This document shows, one piece after another, positions 31,669 through 44,883 of a DNA stretch of 64,000 bases. The DNA is taken from NCBI GenBank assembly GCA_006176705.1, contig QRFJ01002305.1, positions 1 to 64,000 of the forward strand. The letters run 5' to 3'. A program made the translations under genes and the position numbers. Positions within the stretch are counted from its first letter, which is position 1, and each line of letters begins with the position of its first letter. The notes beneath the pieces were generated by a model. It saw only the letters and a program-made list of their open reading frames with translations. It was not told the origin of the DNA and did no database searches. This DNA is from Cocos nucifera. Its lineage: Eukaryota; Streptophyta; Magnoliopsida; Arecales; Arecaceae.

Positions 31669-33354
31669 TATTGAAAAATGCATTCCAAAGTCAATCATCA
31701 GCCTGTTGATGTTTGAGCTACATTGTATCTATAATTGATTCATTAATAAATAAAATATTTTTTGATATTTTTCATCACAAAAAATTCATCTTCTAACAAA
31801 CTCCATTATTTTGATGAAGTTTTTAGGACTATTTAGCTTCGATAAAGAGAGGATTTATCGATTAGTCCTTAAATCTATTCATGATCAAATGATAGGCTGT
31901 TAATTAAGATGACAACATTTATCAAGCATAGATCGCTATATGCCACATAGGTTGGTTGTCCTCTTAACCAAGGAGTGTGGATATACTAATATGATATACA
32001 GGTGAGATGTATGGGTATATCATCATTGAACGTGACCAACTTCAGAGAATTCTACTATCGAGAATGTCTCTGATGGGATATAGGTATAAGTGTCCCTTAG
32101 ACCTAAGATCGCTTTAGTGACTTACAAGTAACTCACTATGCTTTAGTATCAAACAAACTAAATTTCTAATTCAATAACGAAAAGCTTCTAGAAATAGTCA
32201 AGAACTTAGAAAGTCAGAGTGTGATCAAGATGGAATTGACCACTCCAAGAGTTGGAGAAGAATGTATCACTGTATTTCAATATAGCAAAACATTGGCCAG
32301 GATAATCTATCAGATGAAATTGATATTTTGAAATACAATGTGAACAACCTAATCAGAGTTGATAGTTGAACTCTAAGGTATCCTATGAGCATTTTGGTCA
32401 AGAGGATGAATTATATGAAAACTATATCTGCATGGATTCTAAGGATGTTGTTCTACACATTCGATCTATTAGGCCATCGAGTACCATTGCTAGATGGTTA
32501 CTTCAATTGGTATAAAAATCTGCTCCTATGCTACTGGCTTAGGTTTGGACTATGAGGTCACACACATTAGAGCTCATGATCTGATCAAATAGTTATTGAA
32601 TGAGAATCATTCTAAGGTTAAACAATAAATACGATTGATGTTTAACCTAGCGCAAGCATTGGGATCGATTGGCAACTCGATTGCTAATTGGCTTAATTTG
32701 ATTAAGCCAAAAGATTGAGATTAAGTCTAATTAAATATAATTTAATTATATTTGGTTTGAACTAGATTGGATCAAGTTCAATTGGCTTATTGGATAAGTC
32801 AAGTGCAAGGAAAAACTAATCCTAATTCAACTAGGACTTGGGTCAACCCAATTTTCTAATTTAATTAGAAAATTAAATAAAAATTAAATCTAATTTAATT
32901 AAATTTTTAATTAGGTTAGAATCTAATTTAATTTGGTTGACTTAGTTTTTAATTTAATTTTATTTGAGAAACCATGTTTGACCAAGTCATAGGTGGAATC
33001 CTAGTATAGATGGAATCCTAGTAAGACTAGGATTCCACCTTGCACCACCTTAGCCCTCCATGCCACACACCCTATTTCTTCTCTCATTTTATGAAACAAA
33101 TCCCTTTCTCCCTAGTCTGCACACATGCCCCCTCTTTCTCTCTTTCTCATATGGTAATTGGGTGGAGGACCAAGTCTAAGAGGGAATTTGTTTTGATTTT
33201 GGATTCTATAAGATAGAGTCCTAAAAAACCTAAACTCTTCCTAATAGGTGCCGCCCCCTCTCCCTATTATTTTCTTTCTTATTCCACATGAGAAAGGCCC
33301 TTTTTTTTATGTGCCTCTCCTTGCTGGTACATGCCAAAAATATTGGTAAGGGGC
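31669..33354 (+). mobile_element. B2 5' LTR, first part
   Basis: Starts TATTGAAAAATGCATTCC, which corresponds to TGTTGGAAAACGTATCCC in the 3' LTR by five transitions. It is co-linear with 50171-51853. At 32995-33035 the segment GGAATCCTAGT is duplicated relative to the 3' LTR (see findings). Confidence 0.9.
33350..33354. repeat. A2 target-site duplication, left copy (GGGGC)
   Basis: Pairs with CGGGC at 44052-44056 (one mismatch). The B2 3' LTR has GGGGCGCCCAAGAG here, giving the empty site. Confidence 0.85.
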
Positions 33355-35751
33355 TGTTAGATATATGTGCCCTAGAAGCCAGAATTGGGTGACACTTATA
33401 ATACACTTCTAGGGGTAAATTATGAATTTTGACATAAGTATCAATAAAAATAAATTATTTTCTATACATATGTTATATTAGTGTCTGTGATACATCCTTT
33501 TTGGAGTTAATGTAATATAATCATATTTTCAAGAGTTAAAAATTTTAAGACATTGAATAATCATTAGTTAACTCACAATAAAGTCGATCGGTTTTCGGCG
33601 GCGGACCCATAGGATCATCACGCGGATGGGTGATTTGATCCAAAAGGTTGGTGTACAATCGCTTCTCTTTAGAGATAAGTTCTGCATCTATGGTGTGGAG
33701 ACACTGAAGCAGAGAAGTTTAGGTTACTCGTTTAAGAGATGAGGCATCTGAAGCGTGGACCACCTCGAGTAGTCATTAGAAGAGTCTACCTTCTCGTCGA
33801 TGACTGACTCGAATGCTAGCAGTCGGTTGCTATCTAGTTCTTTTGGGACCTGAGGGTGCATCGGAGGATTCACCTAAGGGTGTTATGAGTATTGACTATA
33901 CCATTACTCAATCTCCTGCCCATGATCCGACCCTGACGTTGTATGTTGGTATAGATGTTTCATCAATAGGAAATATGGATAGGCATCAAGATGGAATCTA
34001 TCTCACCTCGCGGTGGTCTAGAAGTGAGCAGCACCTATGATGATCATGAGAATCAAGTTCAGAAGTCCATGGCCATGCAAAGTAGAAATAATAGAAAGAG
34101 CTTCTATTAGTTTTTACATTGGACTGAAAATCGAATGATTACATCATATTGACAGAGGACTAGGATTTGATGAGTTTCACCTTAACCCTAATCTGATCCA
34201 GGGCTCAAGAGTAGCAGAACTTAATACACAATAGCTACACCTAAGGAGTGTTCGCATTCAGCTCTATGGTTGACCCACTTATACTCTAGTGTGTCACTGG
34301 TAGATTTGGAGCAATTAGAAATTGATTTAGATGATCGATCATTCAGCTGGTTCGAATCAGAATGAGTTTCTTTGATCCATCGAAAGGAGTTTCGATTGAT
34401 GTCGATGATTATTAGATTCAGACATAATCCTATTACCAGTACAGAACTGAACCTAAAACCTATCACAACAAACAAGGGTTGCATCTTAATGATCAATCAA
34501 ATTGAAACTGATCTAGGTTCAATGATCTGATGGAGATTCAATTAGAGTTCAGAAAATCGTGCTAGCCTCGATTGAACCAATTCTTCTTTTGCTATCACAA
34601 ATAATGTGTCACTGACTGAGACAAATGGAGTTTGTTGCTGCACCAGAGGCCTTTCAGTATTGGTCTGACTAAAGTTGTCCAAGTCAGAAAAGGTTGTCTT
34701 ATTTTGTATAGACATTATCTGCAATTTTGGTCACTGTTCATTTCTCGTTTTTGACTTTCGATCAAAAGTCTACTCTTTTGACTGTAAAAAATTGACCATT
34801 GAGCACTTTGACTTTTGTCCACGTGTCATGGCACTCATTGGGAGGAGCTGGTGGGGCCCTATCCCCTACCAGAATCCTGGCAAGGAAGAGGGCGCACGCC
34901 ACCCTTGGCGTGTGCCAAGCTGGAGGCGCCCTAGGAGTCCTTATTAGGATAGGGACTCCATCTCCCTTTTTGATTTCCATTAGATTCTTCTAAGAAACCA
35001 ACTTTTGACTTCGTTTAGGCAACCCTTCGAAGGAGAATCCAGGGGATTATTCCAGCAATCAAATTTAGATCTTGATTTTCAGAAGAGTTCGGTGATTGTG
35101 TGGGAAAAAGAGAGTTGGATCAGCGATAGTTGTATTATAATAAGACCTGCTGCCCAACTGGATTGTATGATTGTTATCGTATTGGAGAATTTGGAAATCC
35201 CACACCCCTGCCTTCCTCCCCTCTTCCTCCATGCCAAAACCCACCTTCTACCTCTCCTCCCTATTGGTCCAAAGTGTTTGAATTCTTGGTTGGTGCGATC
35301 CAGAATCAAAGAAAGACGATGAAGCTAGAAGGGTTGCACTACTGCATAGTATGATCAACTTGCTGATCTCTGATCAGAAGATGTTTTGAAGATTCCTCCA
35401 GATTCAGATCAGATCTGATTTTTTGGAGGATGTGATGAGAGAAGAGGGATTCAAGATCCCAGTCTTGAGTCCGATATTCGATAGAAGCAGGCACTATGTG
35501 TGGCTTATCCAGAACCTTCCGCTGCTTTATAGGATCAATCAACGGGTTAATAGGGATTACCCATACTTTAAGGTAAATTAAATTTGATTTAATTTTAAAT
35601 CTATTTTATTTAATGTTTATAAAGAATAAAAGTAGATTTGAGAATCATCTCAAGCTTGACTCTGATTAAAGAGAAAAAAATTTTGAGAATATATCTCTTA
35701 ATCTGATCAGATCTAACAAACCCTGGATCCGAGAAATCAGGTTTTTCTTCA
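33355..35751 (+). mobile_element. A2 5' LTR
   Basis: TGTTAGATATATGTGCCC to TTTTTCTTCA, 2397 bp, about 115 bp longer than the A1 LTRs owing to scattered small insertions. Confidence 0.88.
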
Positions 35752-35768
35752 ACTGTTACAGACCGAAG
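35752..35768 (+). promoter_or_regulatory. A2 primer binding site (garbled)
   Basis: ACTGTTACAGACCGAAG at the position of ACTGGTATCAGAGCC. The match needs several 1-base indels, like the rest of this stretch. Confidence 0.6.
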
Positions 35769-37736
35769 GTTCTAAAATATTTAGATCTAATTTTAAAGTT
35801 TATTTTTAATTTAAAGAACTAAATAATTTTAGATGTCACATTAAGATGATGATTCAGGATTCTGAAATCAGAAAAAATTAAAATTTTAAATGATTTTGGA
35901 TCTAAGGATTAGAAAAATATGCATGAGCTAGTTCTAAAATAGATATATGTTCTAATAGAATATCTTGTATGTTTTTAATTTTAATTTGATTTAAATTATA
36001 TTTTAGATTGATTTATTTACTTTATCTATAATGTGTCTTCTATAATTAACATCTAAAATAAGCGATAATCAAAATTTAATTTTTAAATATTCATTATGAG
36101 ATATGCATTGATGCTGTCATAGGCACTATTGTTAGAAGTTTCTACATCAATGATCTAAATTAGAATTTATTTTGATTAGTATCATTTAAATCTAAATTTT
36201 TAGATATTATAAGAGTAATTTAATCTAAAAATATGATATGATTCGATACATGAGATGTATTTAAAATTATGCATGGGATTAGATCTAATTTGTATGATGA
36301 GATATATGATATAGATTCTAAAACTTTGTGTGTTTTAGTATGTCATGTTTCCCTAGAGATTAGCATTTCGTCGTTGAGCTGTCTTGATTTCATAAGAATG
36401 GAAAGAAGGTTTTAAAGATCCTCTCCTTCCATTTCGATTAGGGTATTCTTATTATGTGTTATGGGTGCTACGGTTCGTCGCCTTATTAGAAACTCAAAAA
36501 CTTATTCTGTAAAATCCTAGATTCTAAAATTCTAAATTTATTGTGCATCTTTTATTTATGAACCGTACTTAATTAAAAATTAAGATTATGAAAATATTAA
36601 TGTGAGACTAAATAGAATTTAGACTAAGATCATTTTCATAATCACTGGGTTCTCGGACTGGATAGCTTAATTAGTCTAACGGTTGATCAATCGAATCAAG
36701 AGTTAAGTTAGAGAGCGATCACAAAATTGCTTAAATGACCTTTGGGTGTAGCTAGGATTTAAGCCGGTTGGCGTGTGCATGGGATCGATGATCTAATTCA
36801 GACAAGAGCCTAATTAGGTTCTTGTTACAGTTAGTATGTTCGTGCGATTATTAGCTAATACCAATTGGTTACTGAGATCGACAATTTGGTGTCTAGAGCT
36901 AAGTTTGGCACATACGACCGACTGGAATGTTTAATAATTGGAAAGCGTGACTCGATCTGATAATCATTCTTGGACGGAGTTAGATGGCATATTCCTCCAC
37001 GTCTCACTTACCCTAGCAATATCTGTTACACAGTCTGATCTAAGTGGTCAATAATCGAGAAACCAATCCGCCACAGGTAGTTCATTAATTGTTATGATGA
37101 CTGATAAGTCTAGTTTAATGAGACTAAATAATTCTTCTCAGAATGGAAGATATAAGTCTAGAGGTCTGTCCACCAGTTGTAGATGTGTGGGCCCTTTCGG
37201 TGATTGATTTTCTCGGCTGGATTTACAATGGCTCAGTTGCCACCGAATTTAAATGATGCAAACCATGTCTATTAGGCAGTTGGGATGCTATTGGGCTGGG
37301 AGATGGTGGACTCATATTTTAGACTACGATGAGGTAGACTCAATTAGGAATACCTTAGTCTATTGCATATAATGATGATGAGGTCTGACTAAACTAAGGA
37401 GTGGGATTAATAGATTTCGGATACAGTGAATTCATAAATTTAAGACCAATTGGGTGCACCATGATTATGAGAATCACTTAACAAGAATTGGTTCACTCAT
37501 TGGCTAACGATCCCAATAACTATATAGGTGAGGTGATGCAGTTAGTTTGGTTGAGACCGCACCACCCCACTAGAAATCATTAATCATTAGGAATTTTTGA
37601 TCGTCTACAAGAGGAGTGTAGGGATTCAAAAAAATAGTGAGAGCTAATTTGTTTAAAAATAAAATTTCTAAGTACAAATTGGGTCAAGATCATAATTGCG
37701 GTATCTAATTAGAATTCTTTGACTCTCTACAGAAAA
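35769..37736 (+). mobile_element. A2 5' leader (non-coding)
   Basis: Co-linear with the A1 leader (15685-17543) but indel-rich. No gene. Confidence 0.7.
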
Positions 37737-38560
37737 ATGTCTGCTGTCCAACCCATTAGCACATATCCTGGACACACACAGACTGACCGGATCCAATTAT
37801 AATAAATTTGGCTCAGAAACTAACAAAATTATTTTGGGTTCCAAGAAGTTAACCCAGTGTTTGGGACCAAGACCATCCCACCTTACCAACCCTGTCCATT
37901 TATTAGAACAGAGAGCGTGCTAGAAAAGGATAGACGAAGATATAGGCTAGAATCACAGTTTTGGGCTTAATGTCTGATGACGCTCACAACGCCAAATGAA
38001 GATATCGAGACTGCTCGCCAAATGTTGGCTCACTGCAGGAGATGTTTGGATGAACAGAGTTGCACAGCCAAATATCAAAATCACGAAATGACTTTAAGGC
38101 TAGATCATGATGGATAGTCAGTCCAAGATCACCGTCTGATGATGACAAGGACATGAAGGCTTGAGAAGCTCTGTGAATTAGACTGATCTCAAATGATATA
38201 GATTCTGCAATCCGTTGACTATCATATGGCATTTCATATGATACCACATATGCATAAGACTTCAAAATTCACTTGACCGAATTAATGATATGCTGTTTAC
38301 CGCTGAGCTTTCTATGAAAGTTCTAAAGACTCAGTTCTTGCTATGGAACAAAATTCTTCCAAAAGAAAGTCTTATTGAAAGAAAAAGAAGTCTGTGAAAA
38401 GTAGAAGATGGAGAAACAAAGAAGAAGAAGCAGAGTCGAATAAAAATGCTGATGTCAAAGAAAGTTTCCATTGCAACAGCGACGGCCACTGGAAGCAAGA
38501 TGGAGACTGCTCCTACTTATTTGGCCACCTGAAGAACTAAAAGAAGGTCCTTCTTGGAGG
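37737..38560 (+). pseudogene. A2 gag
   Basis: Matches A1 gag. It keeps the ATG (37737-37739, ATGTCTGC) that A1 has lost. Segments equivalent to 'EDIKTGRQMFAHC' (near 38000) and the zinc knuckle 'FHCNSDGHWK' (near 38468) can be read only in short pieces because of frequent frameshifts. Confidence 0.75.
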
Positions 38561-41500
38561 TATGCTCTTATTGAGTCTAACCTTCGATTTCTTATTGATC
38601 CAGTGCGAGTGTAACTCTGATTCTAAGTTCTCATCTATGCCTCATGTAGGATCTTGAGGGATAGCAGGATGCTGAGGGATGGAGACAATGATCCTACGCA
38701 TCGGTAAATGGAAAGAAGTTGCTGCAGTAGCCATGGGAACTGACTCTCTCTTCGACTACCATCTGGGTTTAGACTTTAGTTGATAAGGACTGTTATTATG
38801 ATGCCTTGCAGCTAGTGAGGAATTTGATTTCTTTTCTCCGTTAAGCACTAGAAGGCTATGTGAATTACGTTTTTTTAGGACCCATTTATAATACTTCTTT
38901 GAAAGAAAAGAATTTGAAAATTGGTTAGGTTTCCTCTTATTATAGATTTTATCCAGCTTACATATTGAGTTACTATTTAACTATCGAGCAAAACTGAATG
39001 CCTAAATCAAACCTCAGGTATAGTCAAAGATAGGTATCTATGGCACCTAGATCTAGATCATATAGCGAAGATAAGGAATCAACAAATTATAGAGAAAATG
39101 GCTAATTGAGTCCATTGACTTTCAAAGTCATATCCAATTTTGTGAATCTGTCTCTCAAGGCCAAAATAAAACTCCTTTGTGACATGGGAAAGGCCACTAA
39201 TCCTTCTTGCCCTAATACATACTGATGTGTGCGGCCCTTTTGATGTAACCGGCTAGAGCAATTTTGTTATCTACTTCATTATCTTTACACGATGATTATC
39301 TTGGTATGGATATGTGTATCTAATGAGACACAACGTCTTAAGCTTTGAAAGTTTAAGATTTCAGACATGAGTAGAAAAAACAAACTAGAAACCATTAAGA
39401 TTCTTCTGATCAGATGAGGAGGTGAATACCTTAGTCGAGAATTTCTGACTATCTCTAAGTAAAAATGGCATAGTCTTCTAATGGAGTCCACATGGAATCA
39501 CTAACTCAACGAGAAATTTAGAAGAGGAAATCCTGGAACTCTATTAGATATGGTTCGATCCATGATGAGCTTCACTGGACCATCCTATTTTTCTTAGGGA
39601 CATTATTTGTTGAACTACTATATATTACTGAATAGGTTCTCCTCTAAACCGTTCCTCCAACCGTAAGATATGGCATGTAAGAAATAAAGTCTGAGTCATC
39701 TTAATTTTGGGGTTTCGCGACCTCATGTCACAAAGACAAACAAGCGGACAAGTTAGAGTATAGGTCCTTTTAGAGCTCGATTCATTAGGATATATCTAAA
39801 GAGTTCATTAGATACTATCTACATTCCAGGAAGACACAATATGGATTGTGAGTCCGAATGCCATTCTTTCCTTAAAAAATAGTTTTATTCAGATGCGTGG
39901 CATGAAACTGACAAGCCTGATGAAGAAAGTCTTACTAAGACTGCAAGGTAAGGGACGCAACTTGAAACCAAATCTAGGTTGATGCCATACAAACACTACC
40001 TCTTCCACCTCGATAGATTCAGAAAGAAGGTTTTTCCGATCCTCCTACGATATTACGGTATTTCAGAGGAAGTAGGAGAAAATGTTTCCTCTAGGTAATG
40101 GAAGTTCATGTTGATGATCCAAAACCTATCAACGAGTTGATATCGAATCGACTTTAGATAAATCTAGGGAGAAATGTTTAAGTGCAAGAAATTGACTGAT
40201 TATGCACTCAAACAAGTCTAGGACTTCGTAAGATCCACTAGAAAGTATTATACTATGGGTGTAATGATATACAAGAGAAAGATTGGTGCAGATGAAATGT
40301 AAGAGACATTCCAAAGGCTAGATTAGTGTGCAAAGGTTATTAGTCAATGCGCAAGCATTGACTATCAGAGATACCTTTTTTTGCAGTGAGCATGCTTAAA
40401 ATCCATTCAGCACTTGCGTTGCACAGCCTATTTCTGATTATAAATATAGGCAACATGGCTATGTGGAAAATGGCTATTATGTAAGGATACTTTGAGAGAT
40501 ATCTATATAGGACATTAAGCTACGGTCTTCACAACCATGATATGATCACAAAGTTATGCGAAGCTGGCAAGTCCATATATGGACTTTAAGCCAAGATCTC
40601 GGAGCTGGTAGAATACTCATTTCAAATGATGTGATTCAAAATTTGGTTATAACACTTCAAAAAATGAAGAAGAACCGATATGTTTTCAAGAAAGGTCAGT
40701 GGAGCACTGTTTTTTCTCGTTATGACTGTCGTGATGAAGTCATCTTATTGGGAATGATTATTTTTCATGATGACTTAACTTAGTTAATTATGCGGTTTCT
40801 AAAAGAATTCTCTCCATGAAAGGACTAGGGAAGCATCTTTAATTCTGGAATCAGTCTAATAGGAGATTAGACCGAATAGGATGCTAGGATTTTCATAGAA
40901 GTATGTACATAAAGAAGAAGTACTAAGAGGTTATTAGTGAAAAACTTAAGGAGGGAATTGTACCCCTTCAGACATGGCATCTTTCCAAAAGAATGTGCCC
41001 TAGCACACACCGAGGAATGAACGCATGAGCAAGATCCCGCTTATGCTTCTACAATAGGGAGCTCATGTATGCCATGCTATGTACACGACACTGAATTATA
41101 GCCCGATGCTATGAGTGGCCATAAGCAATAATCAATCAAATTCAGCGAAGAAACAACTGGACTCTGTGAAAATGTATCCTTAAGTATTGAAGAAGAAATA
41201 GGATATTGTGTGCTGTCTTTGGTAACGGGAACTCCAAAGTCCAGGATATACAGACTATGATTTTATTTCGCATATAGATGATCGAAAGTGACATCTGAAA
41301 AATTGTTTGTGTGTAATGGTGGTGTGTATATTGAAAGAGTTTCAACAGACTATGATAGACAGATTCCACCATGGAAGCAGAATCATCAGCTTGCATCGGA
41401 ACTGCAAGAGAGCATTCTGGTATAAGAAGTTCATTGAAATTCGGATATTGCCATCAGATCCCATTTCTCTGTACTACGAAATAATGTGCCAGATAGCCTC

Positions 41501-41731
41501 TTGCTAAGGAGCAAAGGTCTTTATCAGAAATCTAAAACACATTGATGCGCGATACCACCTTCAATCCGAACGATTTACTCGAGAAGATTATATCGAGGTC
41601 AAGGAGTCAGCTCCAATTAAATTATGGCAGACTCACTTACCAAAGCGCTTGGGCCACAGAGATTGGAAACGCCATCTTGAGAAGATGAGACTTAGATTAT
41701 ATGCCCAATTGAGCTTTAGGTAAGTAGGAAT
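38561..41731 (+). pseudogene. A2 pol (protease, integrase, RT, RNase H)
   Basis: Homologous in order to A1 18384-21512: the integrase 'HTDVCG' region near 39220, TAG at 39880-39882 (shared stop), the RT region near 40260-41130 and RNase H near 41230-41700. The YVDD motif region (about 40715-40735) is disrupted by indels. Stops shared with A1 include TGATCAGAT (39407 area), TAATGGAGTCC (near 39480) and CATAGAAG (near 40890). Confidence 0.8.
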
Positions 41732-44051
41732 TGTTAGACATATGTACTCTAGAAGCCAGAATTTTGACATGACCACTTGTTATAACACTCTAGGCATAAA
41801 TTATATTTTGACTATAAATAATAAAATGAGATTATTTTCTAACATAATGTATATTTAGTGTCTTGATACATCCTTTGAGTTAATGGTTAATGATATTCTT
41901 ATTTTTCAGAGTAAAATTTTTAAACAGACATTTATACATTATTAACTCATAAAATGCTCACTACCTAGAATCATCATGAGGATGGTGATTGATCTGGAAG
42001 GTTGGTGTACCAATCGCTTCCTCTTTAGTAGATGAGTCTTGAGTCTATGTGTGGAGCACCTAGTGAGAGTACAGGTACGCATTAGAGAACTGAGGGCACC
42101 TGAAGCTACCACCCGAGTAGTCATTAGGGAAGTCTAGCTTCTCGTCGCATGACTGAATCGATGCTGCAGTTGGTGTGGCTGGGTCTTTAAACCTGAAGTT
42201 GATCGGTAGTTTTCACCTTGAGGGTGTTATAGTTTGACGTATACCATTACTTGATCTCTAGCCATATGGAATCCTTGAGGTGGTATGTTGGCTATAGCAT
42301 GTTCATTATAGGAATTGGATGGATTCAAAGATGGAATCTACTACCTCGGTAGGTAGAGGAGAACCCTATGATGATTCATGAGAATCAAGTCTAAGAAAGT
42401 CCAAGGCCATGGTAGAGTGAAATAATAGAAAGGTTTCTATTTTAGTTTTTATATTGACTTGAAATTACATGATTACATTCAATATGACAGAGACTAGTGG
42501 TATCACGGGTGCACCTTAACCCTAATCTGATTGGGGCTCAGGAATAGAATAACTTAATCACACAGGTAGCTGCACAAGAGGTTCACATTCAACTCTGATG
42601 GCTTGCCACCATTATACGTTAGTGTTCCACTGATGGACTTTTGGGAGCAAATTAGATGATTTAGATGATCATCATTCTAGCTGTTCGATATCAGAAGATT
42701 TCTGGATCCATCGAAGGGAGTTTCGGACTGATGTGATGATAGAGATCATGACCATCATCCCATTACCATATAGAAACTGACCTAACTGGGTCATACAAAA
42801 ACGCGGTTTGAATCTGGTGGATCCATCCAATTGAACTGATCTAGTTCAAATTGATACTGAATGAGATCTCCAACTTAAGGTTCAAGAAAATCGTGCTAGC
42901 ACCGATTAGGACCTAACAGTTCTTCTTTTACTATCATAAATGTTGTGCCTGACTGAGCCAAAGAGTTTGTGTAGCTCTGATCCAAAGGTACTTCCACTTG
43001 GTTTGACTAGAGGTTGTCCGGTTAGAAAAGATTGTCTTATATGTTGTAAGACATTTTTGCCAATATTATGGTCACCATGCCATTGTCTCATCTCTTTGAC
43101 TATTAGTTAAAAGTCTACTTGACTGGTCAAAGTGTGCATTGATACTTTGACTTCTGTCTATGTGTCACAACACTATTAGAGAGCTGTGGGGGCCTGTCCC
43201 CTATTTAAAACCTGGCAAGGAAGAGGGCACACGCCAAGGGTGGCGTGTGCCCAAGCTGGAGGTGCCTGGGAGTCCCTGTTGGATAGGGACTCCATCTTCT
43301 TTTTGGATTCCGATTAGAGTTCTCCTAAGAACCAACTTTGACTGATCTTAGGCACACTCTAAGGATGAATCTAGGGGACTCTATTCCCACCAATCAGATT
43401 TAGATCTAATTTTACAAAGAGTTATGATTGATTGGGAAAAAGAGAAGTTGGATCACAGAGAGTCTATAAATAAGACCCTGCGCCCAACTCAGATTGTATG
43501 ATTGTATGATTGGAGAATTAAAATCCCACACCCCAAGGCTGCCTCTCCCCTCTTCCTCCATGCCAAACCCACCTTCTTCCTCTCCTCTCCACATCCAAAG
43601 TATTTGGATTCTTAGTTGGTACGATCCAGATCAAAGAAAGGCGACTGAAAGCTAGAAGGCTGCACTACTGCATAGGATAACTGCTGATCTTCGAAAAGAG
43701 TTTTGAAGATCCTCCCGATCAGATCCAGATCTGATTTTTGGATGTGATAGAGAAGAAGAGGATCTTCAGATCCAGCCCAAGTGGATACCGATAGAGGCCA
43801 GGCACTTGCGTAGCTTGATCCAGAACCTTCCGTTGCTTATAGGATCATCAACGGGTAATAGGACTACCCACTTCAAGGTAAATTAAATCTAATTTAATTT
43901 ATCTAATTTTATTTTAATTTTTAAAATAATAATAATCAGATCTCAAACATCTTAGATCTGATTTGGATCAAAGAAAAAATTTTTTGAAATATATCTCTTG
44001 ATCTGATCAGATCTGAACGAACCTAGTCTGAAAAATTAGGTTTTTCCTTCA
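41732..44051 (+). mobile_element. A2 3' LTR
   Basis: TGTTAGACATATGTACTC to TTTTTCCTTCA, 2320 bp. The first ~1.4 kb is indel-rich; the last ~900 bp aligns cleanly to A3. TATA-like GTCTATAAATAAGACC lies near 43465. Confidence 0.9.
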
Positions 44052-44056
44052 CGGGC
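44052..44056. repeat. A2 target-site duplication, right copy (CGGGC)
   Basis: One base different from GGGGC at 33350-33354. Confidence 0.8.
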
Positions 44057-44868
44057 ATCCAAGAGTTGGGCCCCCCTTGGCTTGCTCTATTTGACCTTTC
44101 CTTATCTAATATTTGACCTAGATAAGGACTCTTCTTTTCTTATATATGTTGGATGAATTTTGACTTATAATTTTTGTGGAATATAGATCCTTAGGAGAGA
44201 TTTTGGGTGTGCAAAAATTAGAGGGAGAGGGTCCTTGGGCATTGTGGTTCCATAGACACCAAGCTAGGTATCTAGGTGAGAGAAAAGAGAAGAAGAAAGG
44301 GGTCTTCTTCTAGGGCTATTTTGATTTTCTCTTCTTCTCCTTCTTTTGAGATTTTTTTGAGACAGTCCCAAATCTAAAATCTCTTCTTTTTTTTTGATAT
44401 TTTGTAGAGTCCAAGTCTCGAAGAAGGAAGCATCGAATTGACCGTCGAACGGAGATCAGCTCAATACTAGCATATTATGTTGATTTTCTACATCAAGATC
44501 TCAGATCATATTCATGGGCTCATGTGGATGATTCCTAGAGGTCGAACGTATGTGCAGCTCATGACTTCATCCTCAAGTCTGGATCAGCAAGTTAGAACAT
44601 CTAACTTGCTCAGGTATCAGTTCTAATCTATTATTCTATAACTACATTAGATATAGTATTGTATAATGTTGATGAGATCAACATGTTAATCTTTTCTTTG
44701 TATTTTTTATTTTTGATTTAATATCATACCTTGATCATGTAATAAATCTTAGATCTAAAATATTTTTATACATATTTAAATAAATATTTAATTTATTTAA
44801 CTCTTCCACTGCATGATCTTGAAAAAGTTTCAAGATCTACCTATGAAATCCTAAATCTAGTTTCTTCA
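44057..44868 (+). mobile_element. B2 5' LTR, second part
   Basis: Resumes the B LTR (ATCCAAGAGTTGGGCC; the 3' LTR has GCCCAAGAGTTGGGCG) and ends TTTCTTCA at 44868. Contains CTTATATATGTTGG near 44138, the equivalent of the 3' LTR TATA region. Confidence 0.9.
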
Positions 44869-44870
44869 AT

Positions 44871-44883
44871 TGGTATTAGAGCC
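44871..44883 (+). promoter_or_regulatory. B2 primer binding site
   Basis: TGGTATTAGAGCC, initiator-Met type with one C-to-T change. B3 has the intact TGGTATCAGAGCC at 58296. Confidence 0.85.

Larger units (their letters stand above)
33355..44051 (+). mobile_element. A2 complete Ty1/copia retrotransposon (family A)
   Basis: Second full family-A element, inserted in the B2 5' LTR. Structure: 5' LTR 33355-35751, primer site, leader, gag, pol, 3' LTR 41732-44051. It follows A1 segment by segment, but between about 33.5 and 43.1 kb it carries a small insertion or deletion every 10-20 bp, so no frame of useful length survives. The outer ~120 bp on the left and ~900 bp on the right are free of this, as are the flanking B LTR sequences. 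That pattern suggests sequence quality rather than decay (see findings). Confidence 0.92.

Noticed and set aside
35005..35322. 105-codon open frame and overlapping frames in the A2 5' LTR
   Set aside because: Falls in the LTR of a copia element within the indel-rich block. No counterpart is open in A1 or A3 at the same place.
33500..43100. Strongly decayed A2 read as an ancient element
   Set aside because: Damage is indel-type, stops inside the element on both sides, and the element edges and flanks are clean. Sequence quality is the better explanation.
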